Virus record (IMG/VR): IMGVR_UViG_3300028589_000052
Coordinates: 1-22,340 of that record
Source of the DNA: a virus
DNA: 22,340 nt
Reading direction: 5' to 3' (one strand)
Shown: positions 7,340 through 16,607 of the stretch, piece after piece
Layout of the letters: each line of letters opens with the position of its first letter
Position numbering within the stretch: position 1 is the stretch's first letter
The notes under the pieces: model-generated
Databases searched by the model: none
What the model saw: only the letters and a program-made list of their open reading frames with translations
Told to the model about the DNA's origin: nothing
Program-made: the position numbers and the translations under genes

Positions 7340-7717
7340 ATGTCCGCACTGAAGCTTGATGACCTGCGCAAAGGCGCAGCAGAGAAGTACCCCGATTTCG
7401 AGATCGAGACCGAGGACGGGAAGGTCCTCGGATTCAAACCGATCTTCCGGCTGGCCAAGGCCCGCCGCAAGCAGGTGGCCGAAGCGATGGACGTCGACCG
7501 GCGCCTCAAGGAACTTGGCGAGGACACCGACGTCGACCAGTCCGAGCTGATGATCAACATCTTCTCCGATGCGCTGGCCGCGGCCGAGCGCGACAAGGGA
7601 GACCATGCGGCACTGGCCGAATGGGCCGGCAAGGAAGATCTCGGCATCTGGCTCTTCATCTTCCGGGCCTACTCGGAGAAGACCGACCTGGGGGAAGCGC
7701 CGCCCTCGGAGAGCTGA
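7340..7717 (+). CDS. Tail assembly chaperone, short form (lambda gpG-like)
   Basis: Probable 125-residue tail assembly chaperone, which coats the tape measure during tail assembly and is absent from the finished virion. It is acidic and helical: KLDDLRKGAAEKYPDFEIE, a strand region EDGKVLGFKPIF, then helices with KARRKQVAEAMDVDRRL and ELMINIFSDALAAA. It lies between the tube gene and the tape measure gene, the expected place. AGGAGA eight bases before the ATG is a good ribosome site. GGGGGAA at 7690-7696, seven codons from the stop, allows a -1 shift into the second chaperone frame. No homology search was done; position and the overlapping -1 frame are the main support. Confidence 0.85.
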   Translation: MSALKLDDLRKGAAEKYPDFEIETEDGKVLGFKPIFRLAKARRKQVAEAMDVDRRLKELGEDTDVDQSELMINIFSDALAAAERDKGDHAALAEWAGKEDLGIWLFIFRAYSEKTDLGEAPPSES

Positions 7718-8151
7718 TCGACGAATACGGCGAAGAGATTTACCTGGATCTCAAAGAGTTCTGGGGATTTGACCTCGTCAGCTTCATTGCTGGCGAGGTC
7801 TTTTCCTCTATCCGGGTGATCCATTCCCTGATCAATAACCTCCCCGAGGGCAGCCGCTTCCGTGCGGCGCTGGCAGTCGACCACCCCGCCAAATCTGAAG
7901 ACCAGCCCGAAGCCGACCCGAGGGCCGAAGCCATCATGGACCGGATGTCCTGGACCCTGGACCGGCGCCTGCAGGCCATGGAAATCAATGCCATCAACCT
8001 GAACACCGCAGTGACGGGGCACTGGAAGGACGGCCCGCCCGACTTCCCCACTATTGGCCCCGCCGACTGGCAAGGCCCGCCGGCCAGGTCAGAGCCGGTC
8101 TACAAAGACAACTTCGATCTGTTCAGAAAGATGGGATGGCCAAGTGGCTGA
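7340..8151 (+). CDS. Tail assembly chaperone, frameshifted long form (lambda gpGT-like)
   Basis: Probable -1 frameshift product, join(7340..7696, 7696..8151), about 270 residues. Codons CTG GGG GAA at 7688-7696 contain GGGGGAA (7690-7696); slipping one base back lets GGG re-pair with GGG and GAA with GGA, and reading resumes at AGC. The added 151 residues begin SAALGELIDEYGEEIY and include DLKEFWGFDLVSFIAGEVF and VIHSLINNLPEGSRF. The second frame stays open from before the slip site to a TGA overlapping the tape measure start by eight bases, and has no convincing start and ribosome site of its own. Known role: the long form bridges the chaperone-tape measure complex to tube subunits. Frameshifting frequency cannot be judged from sequence. 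Confidence 0.8.
7690..7696 (+). promoter_or_regulatory. Predicted -1 ribosomal slippery site
   Basis: GGGGGAA in the phase G|GGG|GAA at the end of the short chaperone frame. The downstream -1 frame runs through without a stop for 151 codons. I did not find an obvious pseudoknot by eye. Confidence 0.75.
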
Positions 8152-11100
8152 CTTCAAACTCGTAGGGTCGGTGGCAATCAAGGTCCGCCCTGATACCACC
8201 GACTTCAGAGAACAAACCCAGAAGGGCGTCAAAAGGGAACTCGCCAACTTCGATGCCGACGTCGAGGTAGATGCCACAGTCAAGCTCGACACCGCCAAGG
8301 CCAAGTCCGACGCGAAGAAGCTGGAGAAGGATCTCGACGGTGAGTCCGTCACCTGGAAGATCAAGATCGACCACGACTCCGTCCGTGCGGCGCAGAAGCG
8401 TTTCGAGTCCATGCTGGAGCCCACCCAGAAGATCACCTTCGAGCTGGACGACCAGGGCAGCATCGACAAGGCCCGGGAAGACCTGGCCAAGATGGCCCGG
8501 GAAGCCAAGGTCAAGATCACCTACTTCCAGGACGAGAAGGGCTACCAGTCCGTCCTGGACCGGATCGCGGCGCTGCGCCGGGAGAAGCTTGAGAAGACCA
8601 TCACCCCGTCCATGGACGAGGCCGAGTGGGACGCTATCGAGCAGGAGATGCACGAGAAGCTTGCCGAGTTCGTAACACCCCCGATCAAGCAGACGTTCCA
8701 CCTTTCCTACAACGAGGACCGAGCCGGCCTGGAGAAGGCCCTTGCCTCGATCAATGCTGAGCTGGCCAAGCTCGACGCCGTCCACTTCGACATCGAGGTG
8801 GACCGGGACAAGCTGCTCCGGGCCCGGGCCGCCGCGGAAGAGGCGCTGGCCAACGCCCCGCTGATCATCCAGTTCACCCCGGACGAGGACGGCTACCGGG
8901 ACGTCCTCAACAAGATCAGGGCCATCCAGCGCGAACGCGTTGAGATCCCGATCGACCTGAATCTCTCCGACGATGCCCTCCAGGCACAGGTCGAGGAGAT
9001 CGAAGCGAAGCTCCGCGACCACACCACTGAGATCCCGGCAAAGGTCCGCGTCCGCTACGACCTCAACCGGGCGGCGCTGGAGTCCTCGATCGCCACGATC
9101 GAGGCCGAGCTGGCGAAGATCGGCGCCCTGGAAATGGACGTCGAGCTGAACCGGCAGAAGCTCCAGGCCGCCGGCAACTACCTCCGCGGACAGCTCACCC
9201 TGACCCCCCTCATCGTCAGGTACTCCCAGGACGCGGAGGGCTACAAGAGCGTCCTGGCCAAGATCAAGGCGATCCAGCGGGAACGCATCGAAGTCCCCAT
9301 CAACCTGAACCTCCCCGACGAGGAACTGGCCGCCAAGGCCGCGGAGATCCAGGCCAAGCTGGACGCCACCGAGCCCACCAAAAAGATCAGCCTCAGCTAC
9401 ACCAACGACCGGGCCTCCCTGGAAAAGGTCATCGCCCAGATCAAGGCCGAACAGGAAAAGATCGACTCGATCAAGTTCGACGTCGAGCTGAATCCGGCCG
9501 CGCTGGCCGCCAAGCGTGCCGAGATGGAGGCCATCCTGGCCGGCACCCCGGTGCAGGTGAAGGTCAACTACGACAACACGGACTCCGTCAAGGCCGCCCG
9601 TGCCCAGCTCCAGGGAATGCTCAACGAGGTCAACGCCGCGACCATCGAGGTCAAGGTCGACAAAGAGCACCTGGAGGCCGAGCTGGCCCAGCTCGACGCC
9701 CGAATCAAGGCCGCCGAGGAGAAGAGCAAGCTCAACGTCAAGGCCGGCATCGGCCCGGCGGACATGCTGAAAACCGCTACCGCGATCGCAGTCCTGACCA
9801 AGGACCAGGTGATCAACATCCGGATGCGGCTGGCCAACTCCACCCTCCTGCTGGCCGCCGCCAAGCTCACCGGCCTGCGGGCCGCGGCACGCTGGACCGA
9901 GGGCTTCGGCCAGGCACTCGGCCGACTCGACCGCAACCTGCCCATCGTGGCAGCCCTCACGGTGGGGATCTCCACCCTCACCTCCGGGTTCCTGTCACTG
10001 ACCGCCAACGTCTTCTCCCTCGGCAACGGACTCGGTGAAGTCCTCCGCATGGCCGGCCTGCTCGCTCCGGCGCTGCTGCTCGGCGTCGGCGCCGTGATGA
10101 CCGTCTTCACCGGCGTATTCAAGGATTTCGGTGCTGCCGTGAACGGCGACACGAAGGCCATCGAGAAACTGACCGAGTCGGGCAAGCGGGCCGCCGCGGA
10201 AATCCGGGTGGTCTTCCAGGACATCCGCGAAACGGTCTCGGGGAACTTCTGGGACCGGGCCGGCGACAGCATGTTGACCTTCACCCGGGTCGCCCTGCCG
10301 GCGATGGGTGAAGGGCTCGGGAGGCTCGCCACCTCCCTCGGCGGCATCTTCTCCGGCGTCCTCGACTCCGTCGTCAAGCTCACCGAGCAGGGCGGCACCA
10401 AGGTCTTCTTCGACAACCTGACCCGCGGCTTCGACGTCGCCCAGACGGGCATGGCGTCCTTCATGAGCGGGTTCCTTACCCTCGGCGTGGTCGGCTCAAC
10501 CGTTTTCCCCCGACTGGGCCGGGCCTTCGAGGCCTGGGCCGGAAGGTTTGACGGCTGGGTCCAGCGGCTCGCCGCTGACGGCACGCTCAACCGGTGGATC
10601 GACAAGGGCATCCAGGGCATGAAGGACCTCTTCAGTGCCGGCGGATCCATCGTCAAGGTCTGGGGCAACATCGGCCAGTCGGCCCAGGCCGCGGGTGCCG
10701 TCACCCTGCACTCGTTTTCCCTGATGATGGCACGGCTCGACGATGTCACAGCCGGCGACCGCTTCCAGAAGAACATGCAGAACATCTTCCGCGGGGCCCG
10801 CGAGGCGTCGACCTCCTTCCACGATGCCCTCGGCAATCTCGGCCCGGCAATGGATGTCTTCTCGGTCACGATCAAGAACAGCCTCTCTGGCGCGGGCCAG
10901 GCGCTCGGGACCTTCATCGCCCTCCTCGGCGATCTCTTCTCCAGCCCCATGCTGGACAAGGGCATGTCGGCGTTTCTGACCGGGGTCACGAGCATGTTCG
11001 AGTCGCTGCGACCTGCAGCCGGCGCGATCGCAACCATCCTGCAGACTTTCGGGCAAATCCTGGGTGCGGTAGCCACCGATTCGGGGCCACTTTTCCGGAA

Positions 11101-13513
11101 TCTGTTCATGCAACTCTCAACCGTCCTGACCACGGCCTGGCACGCGCTGGAGCCCTTCCTGCCCGGGCTCATCCAGCTCGGCACGACAGTGGTCAACATT
11201 TTGGGCCCGGCCCTGGCCGCGGTGGCCGGAACGATCATTCCGGCCTTCGCCTCCGGCGTCCAGCAAATCGGTGACGGGCTCCTCCCCGTGATCCAGCTCC
11301 TCGCGGATTTCGCCATCGGCGCGGCTCTGGTGATCTCCGCCATGCCGCCCGCCCAGCTCCTCGGCATTGCAACGGCGATGCTCACGCTCGGCGGTGCGCT
11401 GAAGCTGGCGGCTCTCGCCGGCCCGCTGGCCGCCGCCGCCATGCAGGCTGTCGGTGTCCAGGCCGGGGTCGCGGCCCTCCGGGTCCAGCTCATGGTCCCG
11501 GTCATCGGTGTCGTTCTCGCCGCCCTGAGCGGCCTGATCGCCTTCGGCATCGGCTCACTTGCAACCGCCCAGAAGAGCGCAACCCCCTTCGCCAACGAGT
11601 ACGCGGACGCCCTCAACGCGGATGCCCGGGCGGCCGGTGCCTTCGGTGACGCCGTGGGCAAGGCCACGAGGGAACTCGCCGCTAAGAAGGTCGTTGATTC
11701 CGGAGCCCTGGAGGCCGCGAAGAAGCTCGGCATCGGAACGCAGGAAGTCACGGACGCCATCCTCAAGGGCGGCCCTGCCCTGGACAGCCTCAACAGGAAG
11801 CTTGACGCGGTCAGTGGGACCTATGCCGAAGCCGACAGGCAGGCCCGCGCCGCGTCCCTGGGCAATGACGAGTTCGGCAGCTCCTTCGCCGGCCCCGAAG
11901 GCCCGACCCCACGCCTGAAGGAAATGAACGACGCGGTCAACGTGCTCAGGGGCTCAGTAGATGAGAACCGTGGCAGCTTCGAGGCAGGCAGCAAGCAGAT
12001 CCAGGACTACGCCGAGGTGAACAAGGCAGCCGGCATCGAGACCACGGAGCACGCCAAGGCTCAGAAGAGCCTCATCGAACAGGTCCGCGAGTCGAACAAG
12101 CAGCTCGGCGCCGCAGCCGCGGCGTCCACCGTCCTGCAGGACGCCTCCGCCAGCAGCGCCTCCAAGATCGACGCGATGCGCAAGACCTTCGAGCTGCTGG
12201 TCGGACCTAACGCCAAGCAGCAGGCGGCCGAGTCCCTGGGCGCCTACGCCAGTGGCTTCAGGAATCTCCAGGATCTGGTCACCCCGCTCGCCGGGGAAAT
12301 GCAGAAACTCGGCGACTCGGTCTACGGCAGCGACGGATTCCTCAACGTCGCCAGCGGCAACAAGGCCATCATGCAGGTCAACCAGGCCCTGGTCGATCAG
12401 GTCAATAACACCTGGGCCGGATCCAAGGCAATCTACGACGAGGCGATCAAGGCGGGCGACAACGCCGCGGTGGCCTACGGGAAGGCCAAGAAATTCGTCG
12501 ACGATCACAGGGCCGACTACGACGCACTCGCCAAGGCGTCGGGCGTGTCGGCCGATATGGTCGCGGGCCAGTGGGACGCCGTCTTCGGCCACGAATGGGT
12601 CCTCAAGGTCGCCCTCTCGGGCGCCACGGAAGCGGCTGCCATCGCCCAGGCGATGGTCACCACCCTCGGCGGCACCTTCGACGGCCAGAAGTTCACAGCC
12701 CAGCTGGACGCCGACCCCACCCTGGCCATACTGGCCATCAAGGACCCCGTCGCTGCGGCCGAGGCCTTCGTCAACAAGGAATGGGTGGCGCAGCTCGACG
12801 CTCTGCCCGACCAGGCCGAGAGCAAGATCCAGTCTCTGGTCGAGAGCACCGGCGCGAAGTGGAACAGGGGCGACTTCACGTCCATCCTCAAGGTGGCCGA
12901 CGGAGTTCCCGGCCTGCAGAAGGCCCTGCAGGACATCCGCAACGGTGTCGGCGTGCCGTTCTACGCCAACATCTTCGCGCAGCTCAACGGTGCGTCGGAG
13001 CGGGCGGTCCAGATCGCGCTCAACTCCCTGACCATGACGCGCTCGGTCGCCATCCGCGTGGCCTATGACTACACGAATGCGGGCGACCCCACGGCCCGGG
13101 CCGGGCAGCGGGTTATCGGCAGCGCCAACGGCAACATCCTGAACGGCCGTGGCATCAAGCAGTTCGCCAACGGCGGGATCGAGAACCACGTCGCGCAGAT
13201 CACCAAGCCCGGCGGCCCGATAAGAGTGTGGGCGGAAGAAGAAACTCGGGGCGAGGCCTACGTACCTTACGCCATGTCCAAGCGCCCGCGCTCGGTAAAG
13301 ATCCTGGCCCAGGTCGCCAAGGACTTCGGCTACACCCTCACCAAGGCCACGAAGTCCTACGCCGACGGCGGCACCGTCGGCACCGCAGTTCCGACCCGGA
13401 CGTCCAACACGTCCGTCACCGTCGGCGTACTCAACACCGTAGACCCGGATGCAGCCGTGAAGAAGCTGCGCGAGCTGCAGCAGGACGCACTCGCCGTGGC
13501 CGGCATCAAATAA
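8144..13513 (+). CDS. Tape measure protein
   Basis: Probable tape measure, filling the tail tube and setting its length. The product has 1789 residues, implying a tail near 270 nm at the usual 0.15 nm per residue. Residues 1-123 include a common actinophage start (KLVGSVAIKVRPDTTDFR). Residues 124-469 are three long repeats of 116, 116 and 114 residues; a partial fourth unit follows. Membrane-like stretches lie at about 599-660 and 1056-1145 and may insert into the host membrane at DNA entry. The C-terminus has the conserved motif RVWAEEETRGEAYVPYAMSK from R1694. The start is GTG 8144, overlapping the chaperone stop by eight bases. The frame is open further left to 8054, but that part lies within the chaperone and has no site. 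No muramidase or peptidase motif noticed. Confidence 0.93.
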   Translation: MADFKLVGSVAIKVRPDTTDFREQTQKGVKRELANFDADVEVDATVKLDTAKAKSDAKKLEKDLDGESVTWKIKIDHDSVRAAQKRFESMLEPTQKITFELDDQGSIDKAREDLAKMAREAKVKITYFQDEKGYQSVLDRIAALRREKLEKTITPSMDEAEWDAIEQEMHEKLAEFVTPPIKQTFHLSYNEDRAGLEKALASINAELAKLDAVHFDIEVDRDKLLRARAAAEEALANAPLIIQFTPDEDGYRDVLNKIRAIQRERVEIPIDLNLSDDALQAQVEEIEAKLRDHTTEIPAKVRVRYDLNRAALESSIATIEAELAKIGALEMDVELNRQKLQAAGNYLRGQLTLTPLIVRYSQDAEGYKSVLAKIKAIQRERIEVPINLNLPDEELAAKAAEIQAKLDATEPTKKISLSYTNDRASLEKVIAQIKAEQEKIDSIKFDVELNPAALAAKRAEMEAILAGTPVQVKVNYDNTDSVKAARAQLQGMLNEVNAATIEVKVDKEHLEAELAQLDARIKAAEEKSKLNVKAGIGPADMLKTATAIAVLTKDQVINIRMRLANSTLLLAAAKLTGLRAAARWTEGFGQALGRLDRNLPIVAALTVGISTLTSGFLSLTANVFSLGNGLGEVLRMAGLLAPALLLGVGAVMTVFTGVFKDFGAAVNGDTKAIEKLTESGKRAAAEIRVVFQDIRETVSGNFWDRAGDSMLTFTRVALPAMGEGLGRLATSLGGIFSGVLDSVVKLTEQGGTKVFFDNLTRGFDVAQTGMASFMSGFLTLGVVGSTVFPRLGRAFEAWAGRFDGWVQRLAADGTLNRWIDKGIQGMKDLFSAGGSIVKVWGNIGQSAQAAGAVTLHSFSLMMARLDDVTAGDRFQKNMQNIFRGAREASTSFHDALGNLGPAMDVFSVTIKNSLSGAGQALGTFIALLGDLFSSPMLDKGMSAFLTGVTSMFESLRPAAGAIATILQTFGQILGAVATDSGPLFRNLFMQLSTVLTTAWHALEPFLPGLIQLGTTVVNILGPALAAVAGTIIPAFASGVQQIGDGLLPVIQLLADFAIGAALVISAMPPAQLLGIATAMLTLGGALKLAALAGPLAAAAMQAVGVQAGVAALRVQLMVPVIGVVLAALSGLIAFGIGSLATAQKSATPFANEYADALNADARAAGAFGDAVGKATRELAAKKVVDSGALEAAKKLGIGTQEVTDAILKGGPALDSLNRKLDAVSGTYAEADRQARAASLGNDEFGSSFAGPEGPTPRLKEMNDAVNVLRGSVDENRGSFEAGSKQIQDYAEVNKAAGIETTEHAKAQKSLIEQVRESNKQLGAAAAASTVLQDASASSASKIDAMRKTFELLVGPNAKQQAAESLGAYASGFRNLQDLVTPLAGEMQKLGDSVYGSDGFLNVASGNKAIMQVNQALVDQVNNTWAGSKAIYDEAIKAGDNAAVAYGKAKKFVDDHRADYDALAKASGVSADMVAGQWDAVFGHEWVLKVALSGATEAAAIAQAMVTTLGGTFDGQKFTAQLDADPTLAILAIKDPVAAAEAFVNKEWVAQLDALPDQAESKIQSLVESTGAKWNRGDFTSILKVADGVPGLQKALQDIRNGVGVPFYANIFAQLNGASERAVQIALNSLTMTRSVAIRVAYDYTNAGDPTARAGQRVIGSANGNILNGRGIKQFANGGIENHVAQITKPGGPIRVWAEEETRGEAYVPYAMSKRPRSVKILAQVAKDFGYTLTKATKSYADGGTVGTAVPTRTSNTSVTVGVLNTVDPDAAVKKLRELQQDALAVAGIK
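8513..9550 (+). repeat. Three tandem ~115-residue repeats in the tape measure
   Basis: Units at 8513-8860, 8861-9208 and 9209-9550 (348, 348 and 342 bases). Each has an xxGYxxVLxxIxAIxRE motif, then a strand-like IPIDLNL-type segment, then ExxxAKL, then an NDRAxLExxIA-type helix and an FDxEL strand. Units 2 and 3 are closest. They add about 52 nm of predicted tail. Confidence 0.85.
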
Positions 13514-13525
13514 GGAGCATAGCCC

Positions 13526-14458
13526 ATGGGCGTAGTATTTGGCGGGCTCGTCGCGCCCACCACACCCCCGGTCCTCTGGACCGGGCTGGACATGAAGTGG
13601 GTGGGGTGGGACGGCGTCGAATGGAGCCTGACCGACTCCTCCACGGGCACCGTCATGCTGCCCGGCGTCCGCGGGCTCAGTATGCCTCCTGTCATCCACC
13701 ACCGGGCCGCCCACGCATCCTTGCCGGGCGCCCGGTGGCGGGGCCACACCATCGACGTGCGGGAGGTCTTCTGGCCGCTGCAGATCTATTCGGATCTGGG
13801 CAGCCAGGACTGGATCGAGCGGGACCGCGCCTTCTGGCGCACCCTCGACCCGCAGCTGACCGGTCAGTGGATCGTGACGCTCCCGGACGGTTCGACCCGC
13901 ACCCTGAAGCTGCGCTTCGTCGACGACAGCCAGTTCACCATGGAGACCGACAGTGTCTTCGCCGGCTGGTCCAACTACGGCATCACCCTCGCGGCCGAGC
14001 AGCCCTACTGGGAGGGCGCGTCGATCACGCGCCGCTGGGAAGCGGGCGGAACCTCCCCGTTCTTCCCGATCTCCGGCGGCCCGGCGTTCACCATCTCCCC
14101 CGGCAACACCCTTACCCAGGCGACACTGGACAACCCCGGCGACGTCCCGGCGCATGTGGTGTGGAAGGTCTACGGGCCCCTCACCAGCGCCACGGTCGGC
14201 GTCAACGGGCGCACCATCAACATCCCGTTCTCCGTCGCGGCCGGCGATGTGCTGGTGATCGACACCAGCCCGGCGGCGCAGACGGCCATGATGGGGCCGG
14301 TCAACGGCCCCTGGACCACCGACAAGACGATGAACCTGGGCAGCATCGACTTCGCCCCGCTGCCGGCCGGGGCCGTGTCGAACCTGTCGCTGAACATCGC
14401 TGGCGGCACCGGCTCAATCAGCGCCACCTTCAAGCCGCTCTACTACCGGGCGTGGTGA
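13526..14458 (+). CDS. Distal tail protein (Dit-like)
   Basis: Probable distal tail protein, the hexameric ring joining the tube to the tip complex. The 310-residue product begins with a hydrophobic strand (GVVFGGLVAP) and a Trp-rich section (VLWTGLDMKWVGWDGVEWSL). It continues with LPGVRGLSMPPV and RDRAFWRTLDPQLTGQWIVTLPDGSTRTLKLRF. The first Dit-like region (about 1-165) matches actinophage tail-ring proteins as I know them; the rest (about 166-310) is strand-rich and Gly/Pro-rich, perhaps a galectin-like domain. AAGGAG eight bases before ATG is an excellent site, and the gene is the first after the tape measure. Alternative call: generic minor tail protein. Confidence 0.8.
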   Translation: MGVVFGGLVAPTTPPVLWTGLDMKWVGWDGVEWSLTDSSTGTVMLPGVRGLSMPPVIHHRAAHASLPGARWRGHTIDVREVFWPLQIYSDLGSQDWIERDRAFWRTLDPQLTGQWIVTLPDGSTRTLKLRFVDDSQFTMETDSVFAGWSNYGITLAAEQPYWEGASITRRWEAGGTSPFFPISGGPAFTISPGNTLTQATLDNPGDVPAHVVWKVYGPLTSATVGVNGRTINIPFSVAAGDVLVIDTSPAAQTAMMGPVNGPWTTDKTMNLGSIDFAPLPAGAVSNLSLNIAGGTGSISATFKPLYYRAW

Positions 14459-14459
14459 C

Positions 14460-15596
14460 ATGCAGGACTCCCCTTTCCTCATCAAGGTCTACGACAAGAA
14501 CTTCAACTTCAAGGCATTCGTCGGCGACCCGATCTCCCTGGTGGTCACGCCCCGCTTCAACCAGACCGGCACCGCCGCCCTGGTGGTGGACCTGGACCAC
14601 CACGCCGCACCGTACCTGCTGGAGGACGGCGCCCGGCTGGTGATCTTCCTCCGCGGCCAGCAGCTGATGAGCGGCAAGATCCACCGCCGCTCCGCCGAGG
14701 GCCCCAGCGTCGACGGCACCCTGACGGTCTACCTCAGGGACGACTTCCGGCTGCTGCACCAGGTCCTGGGCTGGCCGGTGCCCGCCGCCGACATCACGGC
14801 GCAGGGCACCAGCGAGTATGCGACCTACACCGGCAACGCCGAGACCATCGCCAAGGCGGTCATTGACGCCAATATCCGGCTCCGCCTGGGGATGCCGGTC
14901 GCCATGGCGACCAACCAGAACCGGGGGGCCACCGTGCCCGACGGGGTGAAGTTCCGCTTCCACCCGCTCTACGAGCAGCTGTTCCCCGCCATCGAGCAGG
15001 CCGGCATCGGGATCACCATGCGGCAGGGTGCCGACGGCACCGGCTACATCCTGTGCGACGTCTTCGTGCCGCCGGTGTTCAACTACACCCTCACCGAGGA
15101 CTCCGGCCTGATCGCCAGCTGGTCCTGGACCGACGAGGACCCGACTGCCACCCGCGTGGTGGCCGGCGGCGGCGGGGAGGGCGTTGCCCGGATCTTCCGC
15201 CGGGCCACCAACACCACCCTGGAGACGGCCCACCGGGATGTCGTGGAGGACTTCCAGGACGCCCGTGATGCGGACACCGCCGCCCTAGTCCAGACCCGGG
15301 CCACGGAGGGCCTGACCGAGGGCGAGCCCAAGGCCGGCTTCGCCGTCCAGCTCTCCGAGTCCGCGAACTTCCAGTACGGCAAGAACGGCCTCGTCGTCGG
15401 CGCCCAGGTGACGATCAGCATCGGCGCCGTCACCCGCACCGACATCCTGCGCGAGGTCACGCTGAGCTACACCCGCGACCAAGGCCTCGTCACCACCCCC
15501 GTAGTGGGCGACATCAGGGACTCCCCTGACCGCACCATCGCAAACTTCCTTGCCCGGCTCAAGAAGGGCATCAACGACCTGAAGGTGAGCAAGTAA
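14460..15596 (+). CDS. Tail-tip hub protein (Siphovirus ReqiPepy6 Gp37-like)
   Basis: Probable minor tail protein at the hub of the tail tip, the slot of a Tal/gp27-like component. The 378 residues begin with PFLIKVYDKNFNFKAFVGD, followed by SLVVTPRFNQTGTAALVVDL and LEDGARLVIFLRG, resembling the Gp37-like family of actinophage and other Gram-positive phage tails. The middle contains GNAETIAKAVIDAN and QNRGATVPDGVKFRF. A Gly-rich loop (VVAGGGGEGVARIFRR, about 233-248) precedes a helical C-terminal region. It is helical at its end (RTIANFLARLKKGINDL). It begins one base after the Dit stop with no strong site, suggesting coupled translation. No catalytic residues recognised. Confidence 0.75.
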   Translation: MQDSPFLIKVYDKNFNFKAFVGDPISLVVTPRFNQTGTAALVVDLDHHAAPYLLEDGARLVIFLRGQQLMSGKIHRRSAEGPSVDGTLTVYLRDDFRLLHQVLGWPVPAADITAQGTSEYATYTGNAETIAKAVIDANIRLRLGMPVAMATNQNRGATVPDGVKFRFHPLYEQLFPAIEQAGIGITMRQGADGTGYILCDVFVPPVFNYTLTEDSGLIASWSWTDEDPTATRVVAGGGGEGVARIFRRATNTTLETAHRDVVEDFQDARDADTAALVQTRATEGLTEGEPKAGFAVQLSESANFQYGKNGLVVGAQVTISIGAVTRTDILREVTLSYTRDQGLVTTPVVGDIRDSPDRTIANFLARLKKGINDLKVSK

Positions 15597-16607
15597 ATGG
15601 CAATCACGAGTATCGGCTACGACGGCTCGGTCAATGAGGCCCAGTGGTCCAAGCTGATCCCCCTCGCGGGATCCTCGCACTACGGCGTGGCCGCCGGCCA
15701 GGACTGGAAGGTCACCCCGCACGCCACGCTGGACCGTGGCATCACCGTCGCCACCGGCTCCGGCTGGGGCCACGGCATCCTCGACACCTCCGACACGACA
15801 GTGTCCCTGCAGGGCACGGCGGTCTCCTCCGGCTCGCGCTGGGACCTCGTCGTGGCCCGCCGCAACTGGGGCGGCGCCGGCGGTCTCACGACCTTCGTCC
15901 TGGTCACCGGCAGCTCCAGCAAGTCCCTGCCGGCCCGCAACACCACCCCCGGCACCCTGGATGACCAGCCCCTGGCCCTGGTCCAGTTCACGGCCGGGCA
16001 GACGGCCCCCACCTCCGTGGTGGACCTTCGCTGCTGGGCACGCAACGGCGGCATGACCGCCCGTGACGACCTGGCCCTGACCTACCTGAAGATGCCCGGG
16101 GCGCAGATCATGGTCAACGGCACCCAGTGGAACTGCGAGCTGGACGCCAACGGCAACCCGTCCTGGTCCACGTTCGTCATGGGGCGCATCCCGCTCTTTG
16201 GTGGATCGGTAGGCGCCCTGGCGGGCGCCGCCGGCTCCAACCCGCAGAACATGATCAACGGCGGCCAGCAGTTCCTTGTCCAGGCGGGCACCAACGTCAA
16301 CTATTCCGACAACTCGGGCTACGCCCGGCTCACCTTCCAGAAGCCCTTCCCGAACGGCCTCCTGACCGTCATCGCCATGGACGGCGACGACTGGGCCGGT
16401 GGCGGGTCCCTCACCTACGCCTCGGCCGGCGGCGTGGGCGGCGGCGGTGGCGTATTCGGCCAGGCAGGCTTCGGCAGCACGACCGAGTGGGTCTACGCCC
16501 TGCGCTCCCAGCCGGCATCGGTGAACGGCACCGGCAGCCTGGTCATCGGCCGGCACGGCGCCCTGAACAAAATTCACCGCATCAACTGGATTGCTATCGG
16601 CTGGTAG
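15597..16607 (+). CDS. Minor tail protein, putative receptor-binding fibre (gp53-like C-terminal domain)
   Basis: A 336-residue probable tail-tip adhesin. The N-terminal half (about 1-160) carries a common actinophage tail motif run: YDGSVNEAQWSKLIPLAG, LDRGITVATGSGWGHGILD and SRWDLVVARRNWGG; this probably anchors the protein. The C-terminal 90 residues (FPNGLLTVIAMDGDDWAG, a Gly-rich loop, and a final strand INWIAIGW) resemble the C-terminal domain of gp53-like tail fibre proteins, which end in a comparable aromatic IAIG sequence. That domain is generally the exposed host-binding end. The ATG directly follows the previous TAA; AAGGTGA lies eight bases upstream. Receptor specificity cannot be told from sequence. 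Confidence 0.68.
   Translation: MAITSIGYDGSVNEAQWSKLIPLAGSSHYGVAAGQDWKVTPHATLDRGITVATGSGWGHGILDTSDTTVSLQGTAVSSGSRWDLVVARRNWGGAGGLTTFVLVTGSSSKSLPARNTTPGTLDDQPLALVQFTAGQTAPTSVVDLRCWARNGGMTARDDLALTYLKMPGAQIMVNGTQWNCELDANGNPSWSTFVMGRIPLFGGSVGALAGAAGSNPQNMINGGQQFLVQAGTNVNYSDNSGYARLTFQKPFPNGLLTVIAMDGDDWAGGGSLTYASAGGVGGGGGVFGQAGFGSTTEWVYALRSQPASVNGTGSLVIGRHGALNKIHRINWIAIGW

Noticed and set aside
8054-8143. Upstream start for the tape measure
   Set aside because: The extra 30 residues lie inside the second chaperone frame and lack a ribosome site, whereas GTG 8144 starts the familiar KLVGSVAIKV sequence.
9568-11793. Very long open frames on the opposite strand (for example 741, 733, 726 and 619 residues at 9568-11793, 11954-14155, 15285-17465 and 18332-20191)
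   Set aside because: They lie antisense to clear tail genes, follow from G/C-rich third codon positions, have odd compositions (Arg/Gly/Ser- or Val-rich) and no ribosome site or neighbour logic.
13228-14643. Overlapping + strand open frame of 471 residues across the tape measure end and the distal tail gene
   Set aside because: It is an out-of-frame shadow with an Arg/Gly/His-rich composition; the proteins in the other frames are recognisable. The 401-residue frame at 16127-17332 is rejected for the same reason.
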